Positions 1-6,759 of a stretch of 26,888 nucleotides of DNA are shown piece by piece. The translations under genes and the position numbers were made by a program. This DNA is from DASQUK01 sp046723645 (GTDB lineage Bacteria; Actinomycetota; Acidimicrobiia; Acidimicrobiales; VFJN01): positions 1 to 26,888 of the forward strand of contig JBKOUY010000122.1 of the NCBI GenBank assembly GCA_046723645.1, written 5' to 3'. The first letter of the stretch is position 1. Every line of letters starts with the position of its first letter. Below the pieces are notes generated by a model, which saw nothing but the letters and a program-made list of their open reading frames with translations, ran no database searches and was not told where the DNA came from.

Positions 1-213
1 GAGCCCGCGCACCCGCTCGGGGCCTCGGCGACGCCGTTCACGATGCTGGCCAACTTGTGCTGGAACCCGGCGGTGTCCGTGCCGGCGGGGCTCACCGACG
101 ACGGCCTGCCGGTGGGGCTCCAGATCGTCGCCCGCCGCCACCACGACGAGGTCCCGCTCCGGCTGGCACGGATCTGGGAGCAGGCGCAGCCCTGGCCCCT
201 GCGCGCCGGATAG
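1..213 (+). CDS. Amidase (GatA/amidase-signature family), C-terminal fragment
   Basis: The window opens inside this gene. The visible 70 codons in frame 1 end at TAG 211-213. The translation carries the usual C-terminal block of amidase-signature enzymes: Leu-Gly-Ala-Ser-Ala-Thr followed by Asn-Pro-Ala-Val-Ser-Val-Pro-Ala-Gly and Gly-Leu-Pro-Val-Gly-Leu-Gln-Ile-Val-Ala. These enzymes hydrolyse amides with a Ser-cisSer-Lys triad, which lies upstream of this window, so substrate and catalytic residues cannot be judged. It could be a free amidase or a GatA-like subunit. The ending (Ala-Arg-Ile-Trp-Glu-Gln) is short, as in stand-alone amidases. The next gene converges on it from the minus strand with a 27-bp gap. 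Confidence 0.82.
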   Translation, partial: EPAHPLGASATPFTMLANLCWNPAVSVPAGLTDDGLPVGLQIVARRHHDEVPLRLARIWEQAQPWPLRAG

Positions 214-240
214 TGGGCGCGGGCGCCGGGGTCCACCAGG

Positions 241-1095
241 TCAGTTCTTGCGGTCCCTCAGGTAGCGCTCGACCTCTTCGACCAGGGATCGGGCGGCGCC
301 GCCAGGGTCGTCCGCCTCGTCGGAGTCGACCCGCTCCTCGAGCTGGGACACATAGTCCGAGGTCTCCTCGTCCTCCTGGACCAGCTCGCTCACCTGGCGC
401 TCGTAGGCCGCGGCCGCGATCTCGAGGTCGGTCGTGGGCACCCACATGCCGAGCACCTCGGACGTCCGCTCGAGCAGCGCCAAGGCGGCCTTCGGCGACG
501 GCGCCGTCGGCACGTAGGTCGGCACGGCCGCCCACAGCGACGCCGCCGGCAGGCCGGCCTCCCGGCACGCGGCCGAGAGCACGCCGACCACGCCGGTGGG
601 GCCCTCGTAGCTCGACGGCCGGAGGCCGAGGTCGGCCTGCAGCGCCGGATCGCTCACGGTTCCCACCACCGGCACCGGCCGGCTGTGGGGCACCTCGGCC
701 ACCAGGGCGCCGAGCAGCAGGGCCAGCCGGCACCCGGCCTCCTGGGCCAGGCCCGTGATCTGGGCGCAGAACGTGCGCCAGCGGAGCTGGGGCTCGGTGC
801 CGATGACAAGCAGGGCGTCGCCGGCGTCGCCCGGGAGGGTTGCCGCGTAGACCTCCGTGGACGGCCAGCTGATCCGCCGCGCCCCGTCGTCGCCGATCTC
901 GGCCTGGGGCCGCGTCGACGTGAAGTCGAAGAACTCCTCGGGGTCGATCTCGGCCACCAGTTCGGCGTCGTAGCGGTCGATCAGGTACCGGACGGCACCG
1001 CTGGCGGCGTCCCCGGCGTCGTTCCAACCCTCGAAGGCGACGAGCAGGACGGGCCGCTGCAGGGTGGGCCGTGAGCGCCAGTGGAGGTGATCCAC
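241..1095 (-). CDS. PAC2 family protein (proteasome assembly chaperone-like)
   Basis: 284 residues from a GTG at 1095. The N-terminus (Arg-Pro-Val-Leu-Leu-Val-Ala-Phe-Glu-Gly-Trp-Asn-Asp-Ala-Gly-Asp-Ala-Ala) is the hallmark opening of actinobacterial PAC2 proteins. The middle has the alternating hydrophobic segments and Val-Pro-His-Ser-Arg-Pro region expected of the fold. The last ~50 residues are acidic and probably helical (Glu-Glu-Thr-Ser-Asp-Tyr-Val-Ser-Gln-Leu-Glu-Glu). PAC2 relatives chaperone proteasome assembly in eukaryotes. Actinobacterial members are common in proteasome-bearing genomes, but their role is not settled. The start is supported by a TACGAT -10 box ending 6 nt before GTG. 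It is divergent from the CBS-citrate synthase gene, sharing an 82-bp intergenic region. Confidence 0.85.
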   Translation of the reverse strand: MDHLHWRSRPTLQRPVLLVAFEGWNDAGDAASGAVRYLIDRYDAELVAEIDPEEFFDFTSTRPQAEIGDDGARRISWPSTEVYAATLPGDAGDALLVIGTEPQLRWRTFCAQITGLAQEAGCRLALLLGALVAEVPHSRPVPVVGTVSDPALQADLGLRPSSYEGPTGVVGVLSAACREAGLPAASLWAAVPTYVPTAPSPKAALALLERTSEVLGMWVPTTDLEIAAAAYERQVSELVQEDEETSDYVSQLEERVDSDEADDPGGAARSLVEEVERYLRDRKN

Positions 1096-1101
1096 CGGTT
1101 C

Positions 1102-1107
1102 ATCGTA
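1102..1107 (-). promoter_or_regulatory. -10 box (TACGAT) for the PAC2 gene
   Basis: On the minus strand TACGAT ends 6 nt before the GTG at 1095. That puts the transcription start at or beside the start codon, so the mRNA is probably leaderless. No clear -35 box is visible. Confidence 0.5.
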
Positions 1108-1165
1108 GGGCCACCGGCGGTCGGAGGCGCCCCGCCGCCCCTATCGGCCCTGGCCACAGCGGTTC

Positions 1166-1171
1166 TAACGT
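1166..1171 (+). promoter_or_regulatory. -10 box (TAACGT) for the CBS-citrate synthase gene
   Basis: TAACGT ends 6 nt before the GTG start at 1178 and no Shine-Dalgarno sequence fits between them. This is the spacing of a leaderless transcript. Confidence 0.5.
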
Positions 1172-1177
1172 GGGCCT

Positions 1178-2719
1178 GTGCCTCCCCACACCGTCCGTAC
1201 GGTCAGCGACGTCATGAGCTCGCCGGTGGTGACCGCCCTGCCCGACGAAACCATCGCCACGGCCGCGTCCCGCATGGGCGAGCAAGGCGTCGGTTCGGTC
1301 GTCGTCGTCGACGGCAAGCGTCCGATCGGCATCCTCACCGAGCGCGACATGGTCCGGCTGGCGGCGGCCGGCCCGGCGTCGCAGGCGACCAAGGTCGCGG
1401 AGTGGATGACGCACGACCCCGATGTCGTCGGGCCCGGGCTGTCGGTCCAGGAGGCGCTCGTCAGCCTCGATGAGCACGGCTACCGCCACGTTCCCGTCGT
1501 CGACGCCGGCGAGCTGGTGGGCATCATCTCGATGCGCGACCTGATGCACGTCGCCGCCATCCAGCCCGTCGTCCATCCGGGCGAGATCGAGGCGCCGCCG
1601 GGGCTCGAGGGCGTGATCGTCGCCGAGACCCAGGTGGGTGACGTCCGTGGCCTCGAGGGCTTCTACCACTACCGGCAGTACTCGGCGGTCGAGCTGGCCG
1701 CCAAGCGCTCGCTGGAGGACGTGTGGTTCCTGTTGTTCGAGGGCCACCTGCCCTCGGGTGACGAGAGCAGCGCGTTCGCAGCGGAGGCGCGCGCCCACCG
1801 GACCGTCCCGGCCGCGGTCATGGGCCTGCTGCCGGAGATCGCGACCTCGGGCGGCCCCCTGATGGACCAGCTTCGGAGCGCGGTGTCGCTCATCGGCCAC
1901 AGCCAGGGCTTCGGCCCCTGGCTGGACGTGTCGCAGGAGGAGCTGCGATCCAACGCGTTGGGCGTGTGCGCGGCGGTGCCGACCCTCATCATGGCTCTGC
2001 ACCGCCTGGGCCAAGGGCTCGAACCCATCGATCCCGATCCGCAGCTGGGCTACGGCGGCAACTACCTGTGGATGCTGCGCGGCGAGGTGCCCGACCCCGA
2101 GGTGGCACGTGCGGTCGAGCAGTACCAGATGCTCACCATTGATCACGGCTTCAACGCCTCGACGTTCACCGCCCGGGTGATTACGTCCACCGGGGCCGAC
2201 CTGGCGGGCGCCGTCACCGGTGGCATCGCCGCCCTCTCGGGACCGCTGCACGGCGGCGCGCCGTCGCGGGCATTGGACCTGCTCGACGCGATCGGCACGC
2301 CCGACAACGCCCGTCCCTACCTGGTCGACGCGGTCACGCGAGGCGAGAAGATCATGGGGTTCGGGCATCGGGTCTACAAGACCGACGATCCGCGCTCGCT
2401 CTTCCTCCGCGACGTGGCCGAGCGGATCGGCGCCGCCAAGGTCGACTTCGCCAAGCAGGTGGAGCAGACGGTCGTCGACGTGCTGGCCGAGCTCAAGCCA
2501 GGACGCAACCTGTACGCCAACGTCGAGTTCTACGCCGGCGTGGTGATGGAGGACTGCGGTCTGCCACGGGAGCTGTTCAGCCCCACGTTCGCGTCTAGCC
2601 GGGTGATCGGCTGGTGCGCCAACATCCTCGAGCAGGCGGCCGACAACCGCATCATCCGCCCGTCGGCCCGCTATGTGGGGCCGCCGCCTCCACAGCCCGT
2701 CCCGGACGCCGAGACGTAG
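1178..2719 (+). CDS. CBS-domain-fused citrate synthase (CitA-like)
   Basis: 513 residues. Residues ~8-63 and ~75-128 are two CBS motifs, each opening with a Val-Met-Ser / Trp-Met-Thr segment and closing with Gly-Ile-Leu-Thr-Glu-Arg-Asp or Gly-Ile-Ile-Ser-Met-Arg-Asp. CBS pairs usually bind adenine nucleotides. Residues ~137-505 are a complete citrate synthase: Pro-Gly-Leu-Glu-Gly-Val at 141, His323 in Asp-His-Gly-Phe-Asn-Ala-Ser-Thr-Phe, Pro-Leu-His-Gly-Gly at 356, His397 in Gly-Phe-Gly-His-Arg-Val-Tyr, Glu450 in Asn-Val-Glu-Phe-Tyr, and Arg-Pro-Ser-Ala-Arg-Tyr-Val-Gly-Pro near the end. The usual catalytic Asp is Glu here, which as I recall is normal in the actinobacterial CitA branch. It should condense acetyl-CoA (or propionyl-CoA) with oxaloacetate, and the fusion suggests control by nucleotide binding. 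ATG 1214 is a less likely start because it would cut into the first CBS motif. Confidence 0.92.
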   Translation: MPPHTVRTVSDVMSSPVVTALPDETIATAASRMGEQGVGSVVVVDGKRPIGILTERDMVRLAAAGPASQATKVAEWMTHDPDVVGPGLSVQEALVSLDEHGYRHVPVVDAGELVGIISMRDLMHVAAIQPVVHPGEIEAPPGLEGVIVAETQVGDVRGLEGFYHYRQYSAVELAAKRSLEDVWFLLFEGHLPSGDESSAFAAEARAHRTVPAAVMGLLPEIATSGGPLMDQLRSAVSLIGHSQGFGPWLDVSQEELRSNALGVCAAVPTLIMALHRLGQGLEPIDPDPQLGYGGNYLWMLRGEVPDPEVARAVEQYQMLTIDHGFNASTFTARVITSTGADLAGAVTGGIAALSGPLHGGAPSRALDLLDAIGTPDNARPYLVDAVTRGEKIMGFGHRVYKTDDPRSLFLRDVAERIGAAKVDFAKQVEQTVVDVLAELKPGRNLYANVEFYAGVVMEDCGLPRELFSPTFASSRVIGWCANILEQAADNRIIRPSARYVGPPPPQPVPDAET

Positions 2720-2755
2720 CTTCGCTCCGCCGGCGGGCGCCACGAGCCACCCCAC

Positions 2756-2761
2756 TAGCGT
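2756..2761 (+). promoter_or_regulatory. -10 box (TAGCGT) deciding the GNAT start
   Basis: TAGCGT ends 7 nt before the GTG at 2769. It overlaps an alternative in-frame GTG at 2760, so it favours 2769 as the true, leaderless start. Confidence 0.45.
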
Positions 2762-2768
2762 GCAGCGG

Positions 2769-3209
2769 GTGAAGGTCGAGATCGCCACCTCGCTGACGCC
2801 CGCCATCGTCGACGCCGTCCAGCGGCTCGTGCCGCAGCTGTCGCGCTCCAACCCGCCGCCGACCACCGAGGAGCTCGGCGAGCTCGTCGCATCGCCGGCC
2901 ACCGATCTGTTCATCGCCCTCGACGACGGCGGGACCATCGTCGGGATCGCGACGCTCGTGACGTTTCGCATCCCCACCGGTCGGCGGGCATGGATCGAGG
3001 ACGTGGTCGTCGACGATGCGGCCCGGGGCCAAGGCGTGGGCGACGCCCTGACCCGCGCCATGGTCGACCGCGCCCGCGAGTTCGGCGCGGTCACCGTCGA
3101 CCTGACGTCCCGCCCGTCCCGTGAGGCCGCCAACCGCCTCTACCAGCGCGCCGGTTTCGTCCGGCGCGACTCGAACGTCTACCGGTTCGACCTACGGAAC
3201 AGGGCCTGA
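2769..3209 (+). CDS. GNAT family N-acetyltransferase
   Basis: 146 residues from GTG 2769. The acetyl-CoA binding motif A is clear: Trp-Ile-Glu-Asp-Val-Val-Val-Asp followed by Ala-Arg-Gly-Gln-Gly-Val-Gly-Asp-Ala-Leu (the R/Q-x-x-G-x-G/A signature). The motif B ending is Ala-Asn-Arg-Leu-Tyr-Gln-Arg-Ala-Gly-Phe. It transfers an acetyl group from acetyl-CoA to an amine, and the substrate cannot be told. The stop is 7 bp before the next gene, so the two are probably co-transcribed. Acetyltransferases sometimes act on amino acids, which would fit the neighbouring amino-acid oxidase, but that link is only positional. Confidence 0.85.
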   Translation: MKVEIATSLTPAIVDAVQRLVPQLSRSNPPPTTEELGELVASPATDLFIALDDGGTIVGIATLVTFRIPTGRRAWIEDVVVDDAARGQGVGDALTRAMVDRAREFGAVTVDLTSRPSREAANRLYQRAGFVRRDSNVYRFDLRNRA

Positions 3210-3216
3210 CCCGGGA

Positions 3217-4323
3217 ATGACCGAGGCCGACGTGGCCGTCATCGGCGGCGGCATGGCCGGCATGTCGATCGCGAGCGAGCTCGCCCCCACCCACTCGGTA
3301 GTCGTGCTCGAGCAGGAGGGCCAGCTCGCCCACCATGCAACCGGGAGGTCGGCGGCGGCCTTCCTCGAGAGCTACGGCTGCCCCGAGGTGCGGGCGCTCA
3401 CGCGCGCCAGCCGGCCGTTGCTCGAGGCGGCCGCGGTCGATGCGCCCCTCCTGTCGGCTCGGCCGCTGCTGTGGGTCGCGGGACCGGGGCGCGAGCCGGC
3501 GATCGCCGAGCTGCGCCGCCAGCAACCCAACCTGCGCCCGCTGACCCCCGAGGACGCGCAGCGGATCTGCTCCGCCGTGCGCACGGACTGGGTCGCCGCC
3601 GCCGCGCTGGAGCCCGACGCCCAGGACATCGACGTCGCCGGTCTCCACCAGGCCTACGTGCGGAAGGCGCGGCGCCACGGCGTGGTGATCTCCCGCGACA
3701 GCCGCGTGTCGGAGGCGGCCAACGACAGGCGGGTGTGGCGCCTCCGTCACGCCGGCGGCACGGTCTCGGCCGGCGTGGTCGTCAACGCCGCCGGGGCCTG
3801 GGCCGACCGCGTCGCGACGCTGTTCGGCGCCCGCCCCTGTGGCCTCCGCCCCCTCAGGCGCACGGTGGTCATCGCTCGGTCCGGCCAGCCCGTCCCGGCC
3901 TCATGGCCGCTGGTCGCGGACGTGGACGACACGTTCTACTTCCGGCCGGACGGTCCCCACGTGCTCGCCTCTCCCGCCGACGAGACGCCGAGCGAGCCCT
4001 GCGACGCCCGCCCCGAGGAGGCCGACGTCGCACGCGCCATCGAGCGCGTGAACCTGGCGACCACACTGGCGCTTCGCTCGGTGGTCACCGCCTGGGCGGG
4101 GCTACGGACCTTCGCCGCAGATCGCACCCCGGTGATGGGCTTCGACCCGGACGCTCCCGGGTTGTTCTGGCTGGCGGGGCAGGGCGGCTATGGCATTCAG
4201 ATCGCTCCCGCTCTCGCCCGGCTCGCGGCGGGTGTGCTCCGCGGGGACGCGTCGGCATCGTCCGCACCGGGAGGCGTCGATCCTTCGGCCCTGTCGCCGC
4301 GGCGCTTCCGCGCTCCGGCCTAG
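3217..4323 (+). CDS. FAD-dependent amino-acid oxidase/dehydrogenase (DAO family, D-arginine dehydrogenase-like)
   Basis: 368 residues from ATG 3217. The N-terminal dinucleotide fold has Val-Ile-Gly-Gly-Gly-Met-Ala-Gly at 8-15, an acidic strand end Val-Leu-Glu at 30-32, then His-Ala-Thr-Gly-Arg-Ser-Ala-Ala at 40-47. The FAD-closing segment is Val-Val-Val-Asn-Ala-Ala-Gly-Ala-Trp. The C-terminal active-site stretch has Trp-Ala-Gly-Leu-Arg-Thr-Phe-Ala-Ala-Asp, then Gly-Gln-Gly-Gly-Tyr-Gly-Ile-Gln. Overall layout and length match Pseudomonas D-arginine dehydrogenase (DauA) closely as I remember it. The positions matching DauA His48 and Glu87 are Ala and Leu here, so a substrate other than arginine is likely. 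It probably oxidises a D-amino or small N-substituted amino acid to the imino acid, passing electrons on from FAD. It follows the GNAT gene by 7 bp. Confidence 0.85.
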   Translation: MTEADVAVIGGGMAGMSIASELAPTHSVVVLEQEGQLAHHATGRSAAAFLESYGCPEVRALTRASRPLLEAAAVDAPLLSARPLLWVAGPGREPAIAELRRQQPNLRPLTPEDAQRICSAVRTDWVAAAALEPDAQDIDVAGLHQAYVRKARRHGVVISRDSRVSEAANDRRVWRLRHAGGTVSAGVVVNAAGAWADRVATLFGARPCGLRPLRRTVVIARSGQPVPASWPLVADVDDTFYFRPDGPHVLASPADETPSEPCDARPEEADVARAIERVNLATTLALRSVVTAWAGLRTFAADRTPVMGFDPDAPGLFWLAGQGGYGIQIAPALARLAAGVLRGDASASSAPGGVDPSALSPRRFRAPA

Positions 4324-4329
4324 CCGGAG
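4313..4329. terminator. Hairpin at the convergent DauA-like/MOSC junction
   Basis: CTCCGGC and GCCGGAG form a 7-bp GC-rich stem around a 3-nt loop, and the TAG stop of the plus-strand gene lies at the loop. There is no T tract, so it would be an atypical, possibly bidirectional, terminator. Confidence 0.4.
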
Positions 4330-4345
4330 GCATCGCCGGGAAGCG

Positions 4346-4897
4346 TCAGCGCACCAGCTTGCGGACGTCATCGCCCGGGCGCACGCCGCCGGCGACAACG
4401 ACCTTGGCGTTGAGGCCGCGCAGGCGCAGCGCACGGCCGGTGGGGGAGTTGACGAACCGCAGGGCGTCGGCCCCGAAGCGGGCGCGGAACTTGGCGCACC
4501 CCCGGTGGGGGATGCCCGTGACCTCGATGACCGCGCTCCCCAGGGCGAGCCGGGTGCCCGGCGGCAGGTTCGCCTCGCTCAGGTCGAGGTCGAGGTGCAG
4601 CTGATCGCCGGCGAGCGCCCGGCGGTCGGGATCGACGGCGACCAGCGACGACAGGCGGGCGTTGATGACGTTGAGCTGCATCTCGGGATGGGCGGAGCCG
4701 TCGGGGGTCCGGCTGCTGCCCCGCGTCCGCCAGGTGTCGCCGACCAGCCCTTCGGCGAGGTCGAGCACGCCCTCGTCGAGGACCTCGCGCTCGTCGACGG
4801 CCGGCCGCCGCACGATGAGCTCGACGCGTCCGACGTCCGTGGGAGAGCTGCGGATGTGGTCGAGGCCGTCCTCCAGGCGGGGCGTGGTGAGGTGCAT
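4346..4897 (-). CDS. MOSC domain-containing protein
   Basis: 183 residues. ATG 4897 is the only sensible start because an in-frame TAG lies 27 nt upstream with no other start codon between. The MOSC core is clear: Ala-Val-Asp-Glu-Arg-Glu-Val-Leu-Asp early, Gly-Leu-Val-Gly-Asp-Thr-Trp, a Leu-Asn-Val-Ile segment, then Thr-Gly-Ile-Pro-His-Arg-Gly-Cys-Ala-Lys-Phe with the conserved Cys, and Phe-Val-Asn-Ser-Pro-Thr-Gly-Arg. The fold is shared with the C-terminal domain of molybdenum cofactor sulfurases, and free-standing members are thought to handle sulfur or bind molybdenum cofactor. The substrate is unknown. It lies 50 bp downstream of an EEP gene on the same strand and may share its transcript. 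Confidence 0.87.
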   Translation of the reverse strand: MHLTTPRLEDGLDHIRSSPTDVGRVELIVRRPAVDEREVLDEGVLDLAEGLVGDTWRTRGSSRTPDGSAHPEMQLNVINARLSSLVAVDPDRRALAGDQLHLDLDLSEANLPPGTRLALGSAVIEVTGIPHRGCAKFRARFGADALRFVNSPTGRALRLRGLNAKVVVAGGVRPGDDVRKLVR

Positions 4898-4947
4898 GGT
4901 CCCGAGGATGGCCCAGGCCGGGGTCGAGGGCTAACCGGATTTTGCGG

Positions 4948-5688
4948 TCAGCCGGCTGGCGCGGAGGCTACAAAGTCCAGGTCGGCCACCACCGCCAAGT
5001 GGTCGGAGGCGTCGGTCGGGAGCACCTCGGCGCTGCGCACTGCAAGCTCCGACGTGAGGATGTAGTCGATGCGGGCGTGGGGGGTGGCGGCGTCGAAGGT
5101 GAACCCGGCGCCGTCGCCGGCCACGCCCCACGCGTCGTCGAGGACGTCCATGAGCGGCGCGACCTCGGCGTCGCCCGGTCGGGCATTCAGGTCGCCCATC
5201 ATCACGAGGGGCCCGGTGCCCGCCGCCATCGACTCGGCGATCTGCGTCGCCTGGGCGAGCCGTTCCGTCCGCGAGCGGTGCTGGAGGTGGGTGCAGAAGG
5301 CCCGGATCGCCCGGCCGTCCACGTCGACGACGGCGCCCAACAGCCCCCGCTGCTCGCCGCCCCGGGGGCGGGTCAGCAGCAGGTTGCGGGGCTCGTGGAG
5401 CGGTAGCCGGGACAACAGCGCGATCCCGTACTGCCGCCTTGCCCCGTCGGGTCCCGCTGCGGCCGGCCCCAGGTCCACGACCGGGCCGTAGGCCATGTCC
5501 ATGCCCAGGCGATCGGCGAGCCAGCCCGCCTGGTCGAGGTGGCCGCTGCGCGGGCTCAGGTGCCGGTCCACCTCCTGCAATGCCGCCAGGTCGGCCGCCG
5601 CGTGCTCGATCACCCGGGCCACGCGCTCCAGGTCGTGGACGCCGTCGAGCCCGACGCCGTGGTGGATGTTGAACGTGAGCGCGCGCAC
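4948..5688 (-). CDS. Endonuclease/exonuclease/phosphatase (EEP) family protein, no signal peptide
   Basis: 246 residues from GTG 5688. EEP signatures are in order: Leu-Thr-Phe-Asn-Ile-His-His-Gly at the N-terminus, Leu-Gln-Glu-Val-Asp-Arg-His (metal-binding Glu), Thr-His-Leu-Gln-His, Met-Gly-Asp-Leu-Asn-Ala-Arg-Pro (Asp/Asn pair), and Ser-Asp-His-Leu-Ala-Val (catalytic Asp-His) near the end. These Mg-dependent enzymes cleave phosphodiesters of DNA, RNA, phosphoinositides or sphingolipids, and the sequence does not show which. It begins almost exactly at the catalytic domain and has no export signal, so it is cytoplasmic. It is a tandem paralog of the next gene upstream. Confidence 0.87.
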   Translation of the reverse strand: MRALTFNIHHGVGLDGVHDLERVARVIEHAAADLAALQEVDRHLSPRSGHLDQAGWLADRLGMDMAYGPVVDLGPAAAGPDGARRQYGIALLSRLPLHEPRNLLLTRPRGGEQRGLLGAVVDVDGRAIRAFCTHLQHRSRTERLAQATQIAESMAAGTGPLVMMGDLNARPGDAEVAPLMDVLDDAWGVAGDGAGFTFDAATPHARIDYILTSELAVRSAEVLPTDASDHLAVVADLDFVASAPAG

Positions 5689-5698
5689 GGTCCGGCCG

Positions 5699-5704
5699 AC
5701 GGTA
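5699..5704 (-). promoter_or_regulatory. -10 box (TACCGT) between the two EEP genes
   Basis: On the minus strand TACCGT ends 10 nt before the GTG at 5688, inside the 30-bp gap between the paralogs. It suggests the cytoplasmic copy has its own, near-leaderless transcript. Confidence 0.42.
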
Positions 5705-5718
5705 CCGGCGCGCAGCGG

Positions 5719-6582
5719 CTAGTGGCTCAGACGCTTGCCGGGCAGGGCGAGGTCGACCACCACCGGCAGGTGGTCCGCGGCGTCCGTGGTCACGACGGCC
5801 GCGGTGCGGGCAACCACGTTGTCAGACGACATGACGTAGTCGATGCGGGCGTGGGGCGTGGCGGCGTCGAACGTGAAGCCGTCCCCGACGCCGGCGGTCA
5901 CCCAGGCGTCGACGAGCCGGTCGGTCAGGCCCGCGATCTCGGGCGTGTCGGGAGTGGCATTGAGATCACCCAGCAGCACCACCGACTCCTCGGTCGTGGC
6001 CAGCACCTCGCGGATCCGCGCCACCTGGGCGAGCCGCTCGACCTGGGAGTCGTGTTGCAGGTGGGTGTTGAAGACCCGGACGGGAATGCCGCGCACCTTG
6101 ATCAAGGCTTCGAGCAGTCCCCGCTGTTCCCCACCCAGCGGCCGCGGGAGCAGGGTGTTGGTCGTGGCGCGGATCCTGTGAGCAGAGAGGATCGCCGTGC
6201 CGAACTGGCGGCGGGGCGCACCGGCCGCTGGCGGATCGAGGTCGAGGTTGGCGCCGAAGGCCAGGTCCATGTCGAGCACGTCGGCAAGCCACGTGGCCTG
6301 GTCGACGAAGTTGCTGCGCTCGCTCCAGTGCCTGTCGACCTCCTGGAGCCCCACGACCTCTGCGCCCGTCCGTTCGATGGTCGCAGCGATCCGCGCCAGG
6401 TCGAGCACGCCGTCGATGCCGACCCCATGGTGGATGTTGAACGTCGCCACGCGCAGCTCGCGCAGCGATGCGCCGGCGCTGGCCTCCGACGCCGTGGCCG
6501 CCGGCGTGGCGACCGTGGTCGCGGCGAGGAGCGTGGCGAGGAGCGCCGCCAACACATGCGGCAGCCCGAACCGTGATCGCAT
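5719..6582 (-). CDS. Secreted endonuclease/exonuclease/phosphatase (EEP) family protein
   Basis: 287 residues from ATG 6582. Residues 1-~33 form a Sec signal peptide: Met-Arg-Ser-Arg, a hydrophobic Ala/Leu core, and Ala-Thr-Ala-type cleavage sites. The mature part has the same EEP motifs as its downstream paralog: Thr-Phe-Asn-Ile-His-His-Gly, Leu-Gln-Glu-Val-Asp-Arg-His, Thr-His-Leu-Gln-His, Leu-Gly-Asp-Leu-Asn-Ala-Thr-Pro and Ala-Asp-His-Leu-Pro-Val. The two proteins align along their whole catalytic domains without large gaps, so this is a tandem duplication in which one copy kept or gained export. A near-perfect Shine-Dalgarno sequence precedes the start. The likely role is an extracellular phosphodiesterase such as a nuclease or lipid phosphodiesterase; the substrate is not determined. 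Confidence 0.88.
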   Translation of the reverse strand: MRSRFGLPHVLAALLATLLAATTVATPAATASEASAGASLRELRVATFNIHHGVGIDGVLDLARIAATIERTGAEVVGLQEVDRHWSERSNFVDQATWLADVLDMDLAFGANLDLDPPAAGAPRRQFGTAILSAHRIRATTNTLLPRPLGGEQRGLLEALIKVRGIPVRVFNTHLQHDSQVERLAQVARIREVLATTEESVVLLGDLNATPDTPEIAGLTDRLVDAWVTAGVGDGFTFDAATPHARIDYVMSSDNVVARTAAVVTTDAADHLPVVVDLALPGKRLSH

Positions 6583-6588
6583 GGCTGG

Positions 6589-6596
6589 ACCTCCTT
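6589..6596 (-). promoter_or_regulatory. Strong Shine-Dalgarno (AAGGAGGT) of the secreted EEP gene
   Basis: AAGGAGGT on the minus strand lies 6 nt before ATG 6582 and is fully complementary to the 16S anti-Shine-Dalgarno core. It stands out because many neighbours have no ribosome binding site. It fixes the start that includes the signal peptide. Confidence 0.75.
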
Positions 6597-6759
6597 CGAG
6601 CGGCGGCGCGGACCCCAGACGCCGTCCCGCGCTGTTCTAGTCGTTCCGGAGGGCGGGATCCGGAGCGACGGTTGACCGCCGGTGAACCTGCCTGATCGCG
6701 CTGGATCGCGCCCGGACCGATCCGCACGACGCCTGACGGCAGGTGCCAAGCTGTGCGGA

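Noticed and set aside
2525..2530. Glu450 instead of Asp at the third catalytic position of citrate synthase, which might suggest a dead enzyme
   Set aside because: As I recall, actinobacterial CitA-type citrate synthases have Asn-Val-Glu-Phe at this place, so it is a feature of the branch rather than a defect.
1100..3133. Very long minus-strand frame of 677 codons opposite the citrate synthase and GNAT genes
   Set aside because: It is a GC-rich antisense shadow: the plus strand carries full, motif-bearing proteins over the same bases, and the minus frame is Arg/Gly/His-rich with no domain.
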